Notes: generated by a model from the sequence alone, not told the origin. Positions 1 through 8,750 are shown, numbered from the stretch's first letter. The stretch: DNA of 64,000 bases from Simonsiella sp051414845 (GCA_051414845.1 CP183313.1:186001-250000), one strand, 5' to 3'. Program-made: numbers and translations.

Positions 1-157
1 TTTTGACCCTAATGCTAATATTTTAGTTATTTCGGCTTTATCTGATAAAGCGACAGGTATTAAAGCGTTAGAATATGGTGCGCGTGGATTTATTTGTAAA
101 CCTTTTTCCGACGAAGAATTGTCGGAAGCATTTGAAGAAATGATTTCAGGAGAATAA
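1..157 (+). CDS. response regulator, CheY-like receiver domain (3' end only)
   Basis: The reading frame is open from base 2 to the TAA at 155-157 and gives about 51 residues of the C-terminal half of a receiver domain. The visible pattern is a hydrophobic strand followed by SALSD, an A-L-x-x-G-A-R-G-F turn and then the strand ending CKPF, where the Lys-Pro pair is the conserved lysine-proline of CheY-type receivers. The protein stops right after the last helix, so the visible end carries no output domain. The acceptor Asp lies outside the window. The stop is followed 3 bases later by the CheX-like gene, so the two are almost certainly cotranscribed. The organism's flagellar genes are not in view, so which motility or signalling system it serves is unknown. 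Confidence 0.8.
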   Translation, partial: FDPNANILVISALSDKATGIKALEYGARGFICKPFSDEELSEAFEEMISGE

Positions 158-160
158 AAA

Positions 161-619
161 ATGACTGAAGATAATTTACAGGTCTTTTTAGATGGTGTGC
201 AAAAATATTTTGCACAAATGATGGATACTGAAGAATTGGCTGTAGGTACGCCATATTTGGTTGAAAACGCAGTACCTTCTGCAAAAGATTTTACTGGTGT
301 GATTGCGATTACTGGTCAGAAAGTAGGTGTAGTTTACTTTACAGCACCTCGGGAATTGCTAGAACGCCTCTTAGTTATTATGGGTGAAAAACAAGTTGAT
401 GATGCAATGTTTACCGACTTAGTTGGTGAAGTTGCCAATACAATTGCTGGTAATGCACGTAGCGAATTTGGTGAAAAATTTGAAATTTCGGTACCAATCG
501 TATTGCGTGGAGCCCCTGATGAAATCATGTTGCCACGCAAAGACCGTTCTTTTGTTATCCCAATTACATGGCAAAAACGCAGTGCATTTATCGTTATTTC
601 TTTGAGAAAGCCTAGTTAA
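161..619 (+). CDS. CheX/CheC-family chemotaxis phosphatase-like protein
   Basis: 152 residues, the usual length for CheX. Members dephosphorylate CheY-P. The family's catalytic helix pattern E-x-x-N is present as E90-V-A-N93, followed by an AGNAR segment (residues 96-100). The compact alpha/beta fold is suggested by alternating hydrophobic strands (V47-I50, V55-Y59, F-V-I-P-I near the end). It begins 3 bases after a receiver-domain gene, which would be its natural substrate. No chemoreceptor or CheA is visible in the window. Function as a phosphatase is inferred from the motif; the physiological pathway (for example type IV pilus or gliding control) is unknown. Confidence 0.75.
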   Translation: MTEDNLQVFLDGVQKYFAQMMDTEELAVGTPYLVENAVPSAKDFTGVIAITGQKVGVVYFTAPRELLERLLVIMGEKQVDDAMFTDLVGEVANTIAGNARSEFGEKFEISVPIVLRGAPDEIMLPRKDRSFVIPITWQKRSAFIVISLRKPS

Positions 620-637
620 TTATAAAGGATAAATTGT

Positions 638-1522
638 ATGAATTTCTCTAAATTTTGTAGACTTGTTCTGCTAACTATTGCTTTAGCAGCTTGTGGTAAA
701 GAACAAACTACAAATCATCATGTAGAAGCTGATGTTCATAAAAACATGAAGAATGAGTTTGCTAAGGAATTACCATCTAACGCAAAAACTATAAATGTTG
801 GAACTTATGCTTTTCACCCCCCATTGGATTTTTATGATGAGTATGGCAATATTATCGGTTTTGACGTTGATGTTATTACCGCAGCCGCAGCGGAGCAAGG
901 GTTAAATGTTCGAATTTCTCATTATCCATTAGATAAAGTTAATGAAGGCTTAGATAATGGTAGTCTTGATGTAACCATGTCAGCATGGTTTAAAACACCA
1001 GAGAGGGAACAGAAATATGCCATGACTGATGTTTATGGTGAATTACCATTATTAATAATGGTACCCAAGGATTCCACAATTCAAACTTTGCAAGATATTG
1101 ATGGTAAAAAAGTTGCAGCTCATGAGGGGTCTAGTATGGAGGCAGACCTTTTGTCAGATAAATTAGGTAAAGTAACAGTTGTCAGCAAACCTTCGCTTTA
1201 TTTGGCTTTTACAGATGTTGTGAATAAAAAAGTAGATGCAGCTGCAGGGGATGGTGCTCCATTACTCTATCATTATAAAAATCATCCTGAAAGTAGAATT
1301 CGTAATATTACGTATAATGTTAATCAGGTTGTATTTTTATTACAAAAAAATAATGAAGAGTTAGCTAAAACATTAAGTCAAGGTTTAAATAAAATTAAGG
1401 AAAATGGAACTTTGGAAAAAATTAATCAAAAATGGTTTGGTGTAAATGACACAGCGACTTCAGCTGCAAGCCAACCTATTGATAAAAACACTCATGATGA
1501 GCACGAAGGTCATGACCATTAA
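638..1522 (+). CDS. solute-binding lipoprotein of an amino-acid-type ABC transporter (SBP_bac_3 family)
   Basis: 294 residues. The N-terminus is a lipoprotein signal ending L-A-A-C with the lipidated Cys at 19. The rest has the periplasmic binding protein family 3 pattern: a strand V-G-T-Y-A-F-H-P-P-L, then F-D-V-D-V near residue 88, and a D-x-x-M-S-A-W-F segment typical of ligand-binding loops. It would bind a small polar solute outside the inner membrane. The last residues are rich in His and Asp (DEHEGHDH), which is not part of the family fold. Neither a permease nor an ATPase gene is adjacent, so this is an orphan binding protein in this window. The gene is AT-rich compared with what follows. 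A hairpin terminator lies just after the stop. Confidence 0.8.
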   Translation: MNFSKFCRLVLLTIALAACGKEQTTNHHVEADVHKNMKNEFAKELPSNAKTINVGTYAFHPPLDFYDEYGNIIGFDVDVITAAAAEQGLNVRISHYPLDKVNEGLDNGSLDVTMSAWFKTPEREQKYAMTDVYGELPLLIMVPKDSTIQTLQDIDGKKVAAHEGSSMEADLLSDKLGKVTVVSKPSLYLAFTDVVNKKVDAAAGDGAPLLYHYKNHPESRIRNITYNVNQVVFLLQKNNEELAKTLSQGLNKIKENGTLEKINQKWFGVNDTATSAASQPIDKNTHDEHEGHDH

Positions 1523-1525
1523 TTG

Positions 1526-1556
1526 AAAAAAGCACTCTGAAAAGAGTGCTTTTTTA
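1526..1556 (+). terminator. rho-independent terminator after the solute-binding gene
   Basis: AAAAAGCACTCT, a 4-base loop, then AGAGTGCTTTTTT: a 12-bp stem followed by a T run. It can act in both directions because the far arm begins with a run of A, so it may also end the minus-strand operon at 1580. Confidence 0.85.
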
Positions 1557-1579
1557 TTTTCAGGCAGCCTGAAAAGTGG

Positions 1580-1936
1580 TTACTTTTGTTTATTATCTAA
1601 TTGCTTATAATCAGGATAAACATCTATGACATCATTATGCGGATGAACTTGTTTAGAATTTTGATGTGCTCGGTAATACTCCCAAGCCATCAGCGCGCCA
1701 CCCAGCAAAATACGATGTTTCCAACGTGCAGGCAGCATTGCCAATTTCAGCAAATTATTATTGCTCACAAAACTGCTGGCACTGTTGGCAAAATTCAGCA
1801 TAGTTTCCGAAGGTGCCTGTTCTTGACGGCGTTTTTGTTGGCTTTTCACTTGAGCTGCCTGAATTTTCAAACGCGACAACATCGCTTGTAGTTCTAACAA
1901 TTCACGCTCTTCTTCACGAGTCATTTTTTCACTCAT
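1580..1936 (-). CDS. YqjK-like protein
   Basis: 118 residues. The N-terminal third is charged and predicted to be a coiled helix (EEERELLELQAMLSRLK), followed by a Gln/Arg-rich stretch, and a short hydrophobic segment near residues 75-90 (ILLGGALMAWEYY) that could be a single membrane span. It is the last gene of a minus-strand trio with a DUF883 protein and a holin-like protein, the same order as yqjD-yqjE-yqjK in enterobacteria, and it overlaps the preceding gene by 8 bases. The family assignment rests mainly on this order. Function is unknown; the group is associated with inner-membrane and ribosome contact in E. coli. Confidence 0.6.
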   Translation of the reverse strand: MSEKMTREEERELLELQAMLSRLKIQAAQVKSQQKRRQEQAPSETMLNFANSASSFVSNNNLLKLAMLPARWKHRILLGGALMAWEYYRAHQNSKQVHPHNDVIDVYPDYKQLDNKQK

Positions 1937-2339
1937 TGATTTCTCCTTCAGTTAAAGTTTGGTTGCGTATTTTGCCCGTAAAACGGCTCAAATCATCTTG
2001 CATTTCTTGCATGGTATGGCTAATTTGTTGCGTGTTTTTCTTCCAAATTAAAGGTACACGCAAAGCTAAGAACACAACAATCAATAAGCAAACAGCAGCA
2101 GTACCAAAAAATACCCAAATTTTAACAGGGGCTGGTAAAGCCACATTAATACCCAGTAATAAAGCAATTAAGCCGACTAACGATAAAACGGCAGCAATCG
2201 CAATGGAAGCGAAAATTTTAATGGTGCCAGCTAACTGCTCTTCTACATCAATACGCAATAAGCGCATTCTCAGTAACAACAATTCAGAACCTTGAGCAAA
2301 CAAAGTTTTGGCATTTTGGATTTCTTGGGAAATGTTCAT
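1929..2339 (-). CDS. phage holin family protein, YqjE-like
   Basis: 136 residues with two strong membrane segments (about residues 39-66 and 71-95), flanked by a charged N-terminal helix and a charged C-terminal tail. This is the layout of the Phage_holin_3_6/YqjE family. It lies between a DUF883 gene and a YqjK-like gene, as in the E. coli yqjDEK operon. There is no lysis gene nearby, so a holin role is not implied; the family name is historical. It probably sits in the inner membrane as part of a stress-induced complex of unknown function. Confidence 0.75.
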   Translation of the reverse strand: MNISQEIQNAKTLFAQGSELLLLRMRLLRIDVEEQLAGTIKIFASIAIAAVLSLVGLIALLLGINVALPAPVKIWVFFGTAAVCLLIVVFLALRVPLIWKKNTQQISHTMQEMQDDLSRFTGKIRNQTLTEGEINE

Positions 2340-2447
2340 ATAATTATTCTTTTATCTTCAAGTATTAGATTGAAAAAAGCTGCCTGAAATCTATTAGGAC
2401 TACAGGCAGCTTACTGTTTTATCATCTTTTAAGAAGATGTAATCAAA

Positions 2448-2759
2448 TTAACGACGGTTCAACAATACGCCCAAAACCAAGCCAGCTAAACCAACAAAAC
2501 CCATTGCATAATAAGGTTTTTCGTTCACATAATCATCAGCAACTTTAGCGTGGTGTTTCACTTGTTCCACTGCGCGTTCTTCAAAGTTTTGCAATTTGCT
2601 TTGTGCTGCGCCTAACTGGTCTTTCAATTTTGCTTTCAAGGCACGCGTTTCTTCTTCGCCACGGTCAACGCCTTCTTCATACAGGCTTTCAACATCATTC
2701 AATACGCTGCGGATTTCTTTCAATAAAGCTTCTTTTTGAGTTTCAAAATCACGTTTCAT
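2448..2759 (-). CDS. DUF883 family protein (YqjD/ElaB-like)
   Basis: 103 residues from the ATG at 2759, which has an AAGGAGC ribosome binding site 6-8 bases upstream. The frame stays open a further 60 bases, but that longer start has no such site. The protein has a long charged amphipathic helix (residues 1-75) and a C-terminal hydrophobic segment with glycines (YAMGFVGLAGLVLGVLL) ending in N-R-R. This is the tail-anchored layout of YqjD and ElaB, which bind ribosomes and sit at the inner membrane in stationary phase in E. coli. It heads the yqjDEK-like operon. Confidence 0.8.
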   Translation of the reverse strand: MKRDFETQKEALLKEIRSVLNDVESLYEEGVDRGEEETRALKAKLKDQLGAAQSKLQNFEERAVEQVKHHAKVADDYVNEKPYYAMGFVGLAGLVLGVLLNRR

Positions 2760-2949
2760 GTTACCGCTCCTTAAAAAAATTATGAATGGAATATTCCGTG
2801 CAACTTTGGAATGGCTCAACTATGCCTGATGTTCTGCTGATATGCAACTCTAAATCATCAGATTTAACATACTTTCAGGCTGTCTGAAAATATGTAAAGA
2901 AAGTAAAAACCTTAAAAAGTATTCAATAAAACAAAAGGCTGTCTGAAAA

Positions 2950-2975
2950 ATTGCTTTTCAGGCAGCCTTTGAATC
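2950..2975. repeat. DNA uptake sequence, half-palindromic copy
   Basis: TTTTCAGGCAGCCTTTGAA keeps only the AGGCTGCCTGAA 12-mer (read on the minus strand), while the other half has diverged. Copies of this kind show which strand of the usual 17-mer palindrome is under selection. Another partial copy (AGGCTGTCTGAAA) lies just upstream; together they form an imperfect hairpin downstream of efp that may help termination. Confidence 0.85.
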
Positions 2976-2983
2976 TTTACAAA

Positions 2984-3544
2984 TCAAGCGCGTTTGCGGA
3001 ATTCGCCAGTGCGCGTGTCAATTTCAATTTTGTCGCCGTTTTCAACGTAAGACATGACTTGGATTTCTGTGCCACCTACCAAACGTGCCGTTTTCATTAC
3101 TTTGCCAGATGTGTCGCCTTTTACCGCAGGCTCGGTGTATTCTACTTCACGCACGATGATGGTTGGCAATTCAACAGAGATTGGGTTGCCTTCGTAGAAA
3201 GTTACTTCACAATCGTCTTCCATACCGTCTACGATGAATTTCAATGCATCGCCAATGTTTTCTGCTTCGATTTCGTATTGATTGAATTCATCGTCCATAA
3301 ATACATACATGGGGTCAGAAAAATAGCTGTATTTACAATTTTTACGAGCCAAAACAATGACATCAAATTTGTCATCAGCTTTAACGATGGTTTCAGACGC
3401 TGCGCCTGTGAGCAAGTTTTTCAATTTCATAGACACTTTGGCAGATGAGCGACCGCCTTTGATGTATTCGGTTTTTTGTACCACCATAGGCTCGTTGCCA
3501 ATCATGAATACGTTGCCTGCGCGCAATTCTTGTGCTGTTTTCAT
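2984..3544 (-). CDS. efp: elongation factor P
   Basis: 186 residues, the normal length. EF-P enters the ribosome E site and relieves stalling at polyproline. It has the three-domain beta-barrel pattern: N-terminal MKTAQELRAGNV, the loop EYIKGGRSSAKV, and the C-terminal signature region G-D-K-I-E-I-D-T-R-T-G-E-F. The loop residue that carries the activating modification is Arg32, not Lys. In families with Arg32, including Neisseria, this residue is rhamnosylated by EarP. The earP gene is not in this window. It is a single gene with DUS copies on both sides. Confidence 0.97.
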   Translation of the reverse strand: MKTAQELRAGNVFMIGNEPMVVQKTEYIKGGRSSAKVSMKLKNLLTGAASETIVKADDKFDVIVLARKNCKYSYFSDPMYVFMDDEFNQYEIEAENIGDALKFIVDGMEDDCEVTFYEGNPISVELPTIIVREVEYTEPAVKGDTSGKVMKTARLVGGTEIQVMSYVENGDKIEIDTRTGEFRKRA

Positions 3545-3702
3545 TTTGATACTTTCGTGTGGAAAATTTAAAACGCGCTATTTTAGTTTAAGGCTGCCTG
3601 AAAATCAATTGTTTATGTGTTTTCAGGCTGCCTGAAACGTTTTGCTGCGCGCAATGATAGAATAGGGTATTTATGATTGGCATTTTTTGTTGGGATAAGG
3701 GC

Positions 3703-4974
3703 ATGAAACATTCGGATTTTTCGCTGCGGTTTTGGGGCGCGCTTATGCTGGCGGGTGTGGTCGCAGGTTTGGTGGGTGTGGGGCTGACGTTTCTATTGCA
3801 CGCGGTGCAGCAATGGGCGTTTGTTGGCTTTGGCGAGACAGCTGTACATATGGATTTTGGCGATATGGTGCGACAGGCAAGTCCGATGCGGCGATTTGTG
3901 GTGGTGTTGCTTTGTGGTGTGTTGGTGGGTTTGGGTTGGTTTTTGATTCATTATTGGGGTTCACCTTTGATGGATGTGAAAACGGCAGTACAGCAGCCTG
4001 AAAAAGAGATGCCTTTGAAAACAACTATCTGTCATGTGTTGTTGCAAATTATTACGGTGGGTATGGGTTCACCTTTGGGGCGTGAAGTCGCGCCGCGTGA
4101 AATGAGTGTTGTCCTGAATACACGGTTGTCTCGGTTGCTTAAATTGTCGTATGAACAAAAACAAGTGTTGCTGGCTTGTGCTTCGGGCGCGGGTTTGGCT
4201 GCAGTTTACAATGTGCCTTTGGCGGCAACGGTATTTGTGTTGGAGACTTTGTTGTTTTCGCTCACTTCGCAAAGTATTTTGTCGGCACTATTGTGCTGCG
4301 GTGTAGCGACTGTAGTGTCGCGTTTTTGGTTGGGCGACTTGGTACAGTATTCGGATTTGCCCAATTTGGCGCAAGTGCAGATGGTGCCAGCGATGTGGGC
4401 TTGGGCTGTGTTGGCTGGCATGATTTTGGCTTTGGGGGTGCAAGCGTTTGGTTGGTGCCATACTAAGCTGCCTGAAATTCGGCGCACACGTCGTAGCATG
4501 ATTTTGGCAGCAGTGGTCGCGTTTGCGGTAATTGGTTTATTGGCATCGTACTATCCTGCGATTTTGGGCAACGGCAAAGCGGGTGCGCAATTGGGTTTTG
4601 CGGCAATGCTCACTTGGGAGCATGCGCTCGGTTTGCTGTTGGCAAAATGGGCGGCGATTATGCTGGCAACGGCTGGTGGCGCGTATGGTGGACGGATTAC
4701 GCCGTCTATGATGCTGGGTGGTTTGATTGCGCTGTTGTTTGCGCTGTTGTGGAATGTGTGGCTGCCTGAAATTAACGTGGGCGCGGCGGCTTTTGTGGGC
4801 GCGGCGGTGTTTTTGGGGGTGGCACAGAATATGCGGCTAACGGCGATTGTGTTTGTGTTGGAGATGTCTCGGTTATCAACGGCTTATTGGTTGCCTGTGT
4901 GTATTTGTATGGCAACGGCGATGATGGTGCAACATATTTTAGAAAATGTACGTAAGGGGCGAGAAACGGTTTGA
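3703..4974 (+). CDS. ClC-family chloride channel/transporter
   Basis: About 423 residues with many hydrophobic segments, the expected size for a bacterial ClC membrane domain without CBS domains. The ClC signature is seen as G-M-G-S-P-L-G-R-E-V-A-P (residues 120-131), in which Glu128 matches the gating glutamate of the G-R-E-G-P motif, though the usual Gly-Pro after it is Val-Ala-Pro. A second conserved region, G-G-A-Y-G-G-R-I-T-P-S, lies near residue 328. I chose the ATG at 3703 because a GGGATAAGG sequence precedes it; an ATG 30 bases upstream is in frame but lacks such a site. The substrate (chloride, fluoride or another anion) cannot be told from sequence alone. Confidence 0.85.
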   Translation: MKHSDFSLRFWGALMLAGVVAGLVGVGLTFLLHAVQQWAFVGFGETAVHMDFGDMVRQASPMRRFVVVLLCGVLVGLGWFLIHYWGSPLMDVKTAVQQPEKEMPLKTTICHVLLQIITVGMGSPLGREVAPREMSVVLNTRLSRLLKLSYEQKQVLLACASGAGLAAVYNVPLAATVFVLETLLFSLTSQSILSALLCCGVATVVSRFWLGDLVQYSDLPNLAQVQMVPAMWAWAVLAGMILALGVQAFGWCHTKLPEIRRTRRSMILAAVVAFAVIGLLASYYPAILGNGKAGAQLGFAAMLTWEHALGLLLAKWAAIMLATAGGAYGGRITPSMMLGGLIALLFALLWNVWLPEINVGAAAFVGAAVFLGVAQNMRLTAIVFVLEMSRLSTAYWLPVCICMATAMMVQHILENVRKGRETV

Positions 4975-4992
4975 TGGGGCATTTTGCCAACA

Positions 4993-5019
4993 AAAAAAGA
5001 GCGGTAAATGCGCTCTTTT
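4993..5019. terminator. bidirectional terminator between the ClC gene and pepA
   Basis: AAAAGAGCG, a 7-base loop, CGCTCTTTT. It separates two convergent genes. A pair of uptake-sequence copies follows at 5027-5060 and forms a second possible hairpin. Confidence 0.8.
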
Positions 5020-5072
5020 GAGGTTTCAGGCAGCCTGAAAAAGTTTTCAGGCTGCCTAAAATGATTTAAATA

Positions 5073-6485
5073 TCATGATTTGCTTTGATTGCGCAAATAT
5101 TGCACCAGTAATGGAATCGGACGACCTGTCGCGCCTTTTGCTGCGCCTGATTTCCACGCCGTGCCAGCAATATCCAAATGCGCCCAAGTGTAGTTCTCCG
5201 CAAAATGCGCCAAGAACGTCGCCGCCGTAATCGTGCCAGCAGGACGACCGCCAATATTTTGCATATCCGCGAAATTCGATTTCAACTGTTCCTTGTATTC
5301 CGCAAACAAGGGCAGCTGCCACGCTTTATCGTTACTGTCGCGCGATGCTTGCAGTAATTCATCGGCAAGTTCCTGATTATTTGACATTAAACCGCTCGCT
5401 ACATGCCCCAGCGCAATAATGCACGCGCCCGTTAAAGTTGCTACATCAATCACTGCTTTAGGTTTGAAATTTTGTTCCACATAAGTCAGCGCGTCGCACA
5501 ACACCAAACGTCCTTCCGCGTCGGTGTTCAAATTTTCAATTGTCGTGCCGTTCATCGCGCGCACTACGTCGCCTGGTTTGGATGCACCTGCATCAGGCAT
5601 ATTTTCGCAAGTCGCCACCACCACTGCCAAATTGACAGGCAGTTTCGCTTTCACCGCTGCGATAAACGTGCCAATCACAGTCGCTGCGCCGCACATGTCG
5701 TATTTCATCTCGTCCATGCCTTCGCCAGGTTTCAGCGAAATGCCACCGCTGTCAAACGTCAAACCTTTGCCAACCAAAACAATGGGTTCGGCAGATTTGT
5801 CTGCCGCGCCAAAATAGCGCAATTCCAATAAACGCGGCTCGTTCACGCTGCCTTTTGCCACGCCCCAGAAAGATGGCATGTTTTCGCGAATATAATCCGT
5901 ACCTAAAAGTTTCGCTTCTGCGCCAAGTGCTTGCGCTTCTTTTGCTGCCGTTTCTGCCAAATAAGTTGGCGTACAAATATTTGAACCCGTGTTGCCCAAA
6001 TTCTTGCACAAATTCACGCCATACAACAAAGCCTCTGCTTGATTTAAGGCTGCCTGAATGTGTTCGCCGTGCTTTTCATGCACAAATTCAACCGCTTGCA
6101 AAGCAGCAGGTTTCGGCTCTTTTTTGTATGCGTCAAAACGATACGTTTCCGCACCAATTGCCGCCACCAAAGCCTCGGTCGTGCGTGGCGAATCCACTTC
6201 GCAAAATGGATTCACGTCAATAGAAACGGACTCTTGTTTTGCCAACCAAGCGGCGGCTTCTTTCGCGCCTTTTTGCAGCGTTTCGGTTTCTACATCAGAC
6301 AAACGCAACACGGCAATATTTTTCAGGCTGCCTGAAATAATCAACGCGGCTTGTGCGAAAGATTCTTTCTCTTTCAATGTGTTGAACACGATTTTGGCGT
6401 GTTCATCGTTTAATTGGCTCAATTCGGTGCAGACAAATAATTGTGCAAATTGGGGATTGGCTTGTGTGCTAACGGAAAATTTCAT
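5073..6485 (-). CDS. pepA: leucyl aminopeptidase (family M17)
   Basis: 470 residues. This cytoplasmic hexameric enzyme removes N-terminal amino acids using two metal ions. The catalytic C-terminal domain shows the M17 signature N-T-D-A-E-G-R at 320-326 and the metal/active-site segment G-K-G-L-T-F-D-S-G-G (K240, D245). The N-terminal third is the less conserved regulatory domain. The start ATG at 6485 is preceded by AAGGAAAC. An uptake sequence lies within the coding region near residue 51 (encoding SGSLK), as often seen in this genome. Confidence 0.95.
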   Translation of the reverse strand: MKFSVSTQANPQFAQLFVCTELSQLNDEHAKIVFNTLKEKESFAQAALIISGSLKNIAVLRLSDVETETLQKGAKEAAAWLAKQESVSIDVNPFCEVDSPRTTEALVAAIGAETYRFDAYKKEPKPAALQAVEFVHEKHGEHIQAALNQAEALLYGVNLCKNLGNTGSNICTPTYLAETAAKEAQALGAEAKLLGTDYIRENMPSFWGVAKGSVNEPRLLELRYFGAADKSAEPIVLVGKGLTFDSGGISLKPGEGMDEMKYDMCGAATVIGTFIAAVKAKLPVNLAVVVATCENMPDAGASKPGDVVRAMNGTTIENLNTDAEGRLVLCDALTYVEQNFKPKAVIDVATLTGACIIALGHVASGLMSNNQELADELLQASRDSNDKAWQLPLFAEYKEQLKSNFADMQNIGGRPAGTITAATFLAHFAENYTWAHLDIAGTAWKSGAAKGATGRPIPLLVQYLRNQSKS

Positions 6486-6602
6486 GATGTTTCCTTATGA
6501 GATCAGATACAAAAGAGTGGCAATGATAACGCAAACGCGGTTTTCAGGCAGCCTGAAAGTGTTAAAATGGGCTAAATTTAATGTTATTGAGGGCAAAATT
6601 TG

Positions 6603-7037
6603 ATGAATGTATTGATTATTAACGGTCCAAATTTGAATTTACTCGGTTTGCGTGAACCGAGCATTTACGGCGCGGAAACTTTGGTGGATGTGGTGCGCAA
6701 TAATGAACAATTGGGTGCGCAGTTGGGCTTGAATGTACGCCATTTTCAGAGCAATCACGAAGGCGCGATTGTGGACGAAATTCAGGCAGCGCGCGAGAAA
6801 GTGGATTGGATAATTATCAACGCGGGCGCGTACACGCACACGAGCGTGGCGATTCGTGATGCGCTGGCGGGCGTGGCGATTCCGTTTGTGGAAGTGCATA
6901 TTTCTAATGTACACGCGCGCGAGGCGTTCCGTCATCATTCTTATTTGTCGGATAAGGCGGTGGGCGTGATTGTGGGACTGGGGACGTTTGGTTATCAGGC
7001 GGCGTTGCAGTTTGTGGCGCAGAAGAAAAAGGCTTAA
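6603..7037 (+). CDS. aroQ: 3-dehydroquinate dehydratase, type II
   Basis: 144 residues, the normal size of the dodecameric type II enzyme, which converts 3-dehydroquinate to 3-dehydroshikimate in the shikimate pathway. Visible signatures: N-G-P-N-L-N-L-L-G at 7-15, the catalytic Tyr22 in the flexible loop (REPSIYG), N-A-G-A-Y-T-H-T-S from residue 73, and His99 in VEVHIS. The ATG at 6603 is used; a TTG directly before it is in frame but unlikely. It stands alone between uptake-sequence copies. Confidence 0.96.
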   Translation: MNVLIINGPNLNLLGLREPSIYGAETLVDVVRNNEQLGAQLGLNVRHFQSNHEGAIVDEIQAAREKVDWIIINAGAYTHTSVAIRDALAGVAIPFVEVHISNVHAREAFRHHSYLSDKAVGVIVGLGTFGYQAALQFVAQKKKA

Positions 7038-7120
7038 GGTTTTCAGGCAGTCTGAAAATAGTGTCCAAACTTTTTAATCTGGAACGTTTGTAAAACTTTT
7101 TCAGGCAGCCTGAAAATTGA

Positions 7121-7199
7121 AATTTGGAGCGCGGACGCCCTCGTCCGCCAAAATAATGTAGCAAACCGATTTAACGCGGACGAGGACGTCCGCGCTCCA
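7121..7199. repeat. GC-rich palindromic intergenic repeat
   Basis: The arms GGAGCGCGGACG..CGTCCGC and GCGGACGAGGACGTCCGCGCTCC form an imperfect inverted repeat of about 23 bp per arm around an AT-rich centre. The ends (TTGGAGCGCGG/CCGCGCTCCA) match those of the repeats at 43653 and 45687 but the centre differs. The gap between aroQ and the next gene (7038-7367) holds this element, four uptake-sequence copies and no convincing gene. Confidence 0.8.
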
Positions 7200-7367
7200 C
7201 TATGATAGGCTGCCTGAAACATGATGTTTCATAGGCATTTATCCAATCGCTGCGAATTTTACGCGCATGACTTTGCTTGTTAAGACTTGTTAAGGTATCA
7301 TGCGCATTTTGTTTGCGCGCGGCTTTCAGGCTGCCTGAAATTAGTTCAAAGAGTTGGGAGTAAGTTC

Positions 7368-8750
7368 ATGAATGCAGTAATGATTGGCGTGTTGGTGATG
7401 CTGATTTTGTCGGTGTCGCGGATTCACGTTGTTTTGAGTTTGGTCATCGGCGCGTTTATTGGTGGCTTGGCGGCAGGTTTGCCGTTGGCGGATGTAGCAA
7501 ACGCGGCGGGTGATGTCACGCAAAAAGGTGTGATTACGCATTTTCAAGGCGGTTTGGCAAATGGTGCGACCATTGCGCTGTCGTATGCCATGCTCGGCGC
7601 GTTTGCAATGGCGATTACGCATTCGGGTTTGCCGCAACAGATTGCAGGCGCAGTCATTCGTCGCATTGACCGCCAGCAAACGCAGGATACGATTCCTTAT
7701 GGCGTGAATCGTGTGAAATGGGGTTTGTTGCTTGGTTTATTGGCGATGGGGATTATGAGTCAAAACGTGGTGCCAATTCATATTGCGTTTATTCCGATGA
7801 TTGTCCCACCTTTATTGTTGGTTTTCAATCGCTTGCAACTTGACCGCCGTTTGATTGCGTGTGTTCTAACCTTTGGTTTGGTAACGACTTATATGTTTTT
7901 ACCATACGGTTTTGGCGCGATTTTCTTGAACAAAATCTTGCTGGGTAACGTGGAAAAAGCGGGCATGGCAACGCAAGGGATTAATGTCATGCACGCAATG
8001 GCGATTCCTGCTTTGGGCATGGTGTCGGGTTTGGCTATTGCATTTATTAGCTATGGTAAGAAACGGATTTATCAAGATAAACAAGTAGATACAGATAGCG
8101 CACAAGGTGCAGCAGCGCAACCTGTGGTATCGAATTATCGTTCTGCGGTGGCGGCGTTGGCGATTTTGGTGTGTTTTGCGATTCAGTTGTTATATAAAGA
8201 CGCTTTGTTGCTGGGTGCGATGTTGGGCTTTGCGGTGTTTATGATGTTGGGCGTGGTGCGCCGTGCCGACGCGGATAATGTGTTCAATCAAGGCATTCGC
8301 ATGATGGCGATGGTGGGTTTTATCATGATTGCAGCGCAGGGTTTTGCCTCGGTTATGGAAGCAACAGGACAGGTGAAACCTTTGGTAGAAGCCAGCGCGG
8401 CAATGTTTTCAGGCAACAAAGGTGCGGCGGCGTTTGCGATGTTGTTTGTCGGTTTGTTGGTTACGATGGGTATTGGTAGCTCGTTTGCCACTTTGCCGAT
8501 TATTACCGCGATTTATGTGCCTTTGTGTGTGAGTTTGGGCTTTTCGCCGCTGGCAACCATTGCGATTATTGGTACGGCAGGTGCGCTGGGCGACGCTGGT
8601 TCGCCAGCTTCCGATTCTACGCTCGGTCCTACAATGGGTTTAAACGCGGATGGGCAACACGACCACATGCGCGATAGCGTGATTCCGACGTTTTTACACT
8701 ACAATATTCCGCTGATGATTGCGGGTTGGATTGCGGCGATGGTGTTGTAA
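7368..8750 (+). CDS. Na+/H+ antiporter family protein (NhaC/YuiF-like)
   Basis: 460 residues with about 11-12 hydrophobic segments. The N-terminus (IGVLVMLILSVSRIHVVLSL) and the later loop G-D-A-G-S-P-A-S-D-S-T-L-G-P-T-M-G-L match the pattern of the bacterial ion-transporter-like family annotated as Na+/H+ antiporter family proteins in Neisseria. The ATG at 7368 follows GGGAGTAAGTTC. The frame extends 80 bases upstream through an uptake sequence, which argues against the earlier start. The stop codon overlaps the slyX start (TAATG), so the two are translationally coupled. The exchanged ion, or whether it carries an amino acid instead, is not certain. Confidence 0.75.
   Translation: MNAVMIGVLVMLILSVSRIHVVLSLVIGAFIGGLAAGLPLADVANAAGDVTQKGVITHFQGGLANGATIALSYAMLGAFAMAITHSGLPQQIAGAVIRRIDRQQTQDTIPYGVNRVKWGLLLGLLAMGIMSQNVVPIHIAFIPMIVPPLLLVFNRLQLDRRLIACVLTFGLVTTYMFLPYGFGAIFLNKILLGNVEKAGMATQGINVMHAMAIPALGMVSGLAIAFISYGKKRIYQDKQVDTDSAQGAAAQPVVSNYRSAVAALAILVCFAIQLLYKDALLLGAMLGFAVFMMLGVVRRADADNVFNQGIRMMAMVGFIMIAAQGFASVMEATGQVKPLVEASAAMFSGNKGAAAFAMLFVGLLVTMGIGSSFATLPIITAIYVPLCVSLGFSPLATIAIIGTAGALGDAGSPASDSTLGPTMGLNADGQHDHMRDSVIPTFLHYNIPLMIAGWIAAMVL

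Noticed and set aside
7287..7367. Longer N-terminus for the antiporter gene
   Set aside because: The extension translates an uptake sequence and lacks a ribosome site; the ATG at 7368 has GGGAGTAAG before it.
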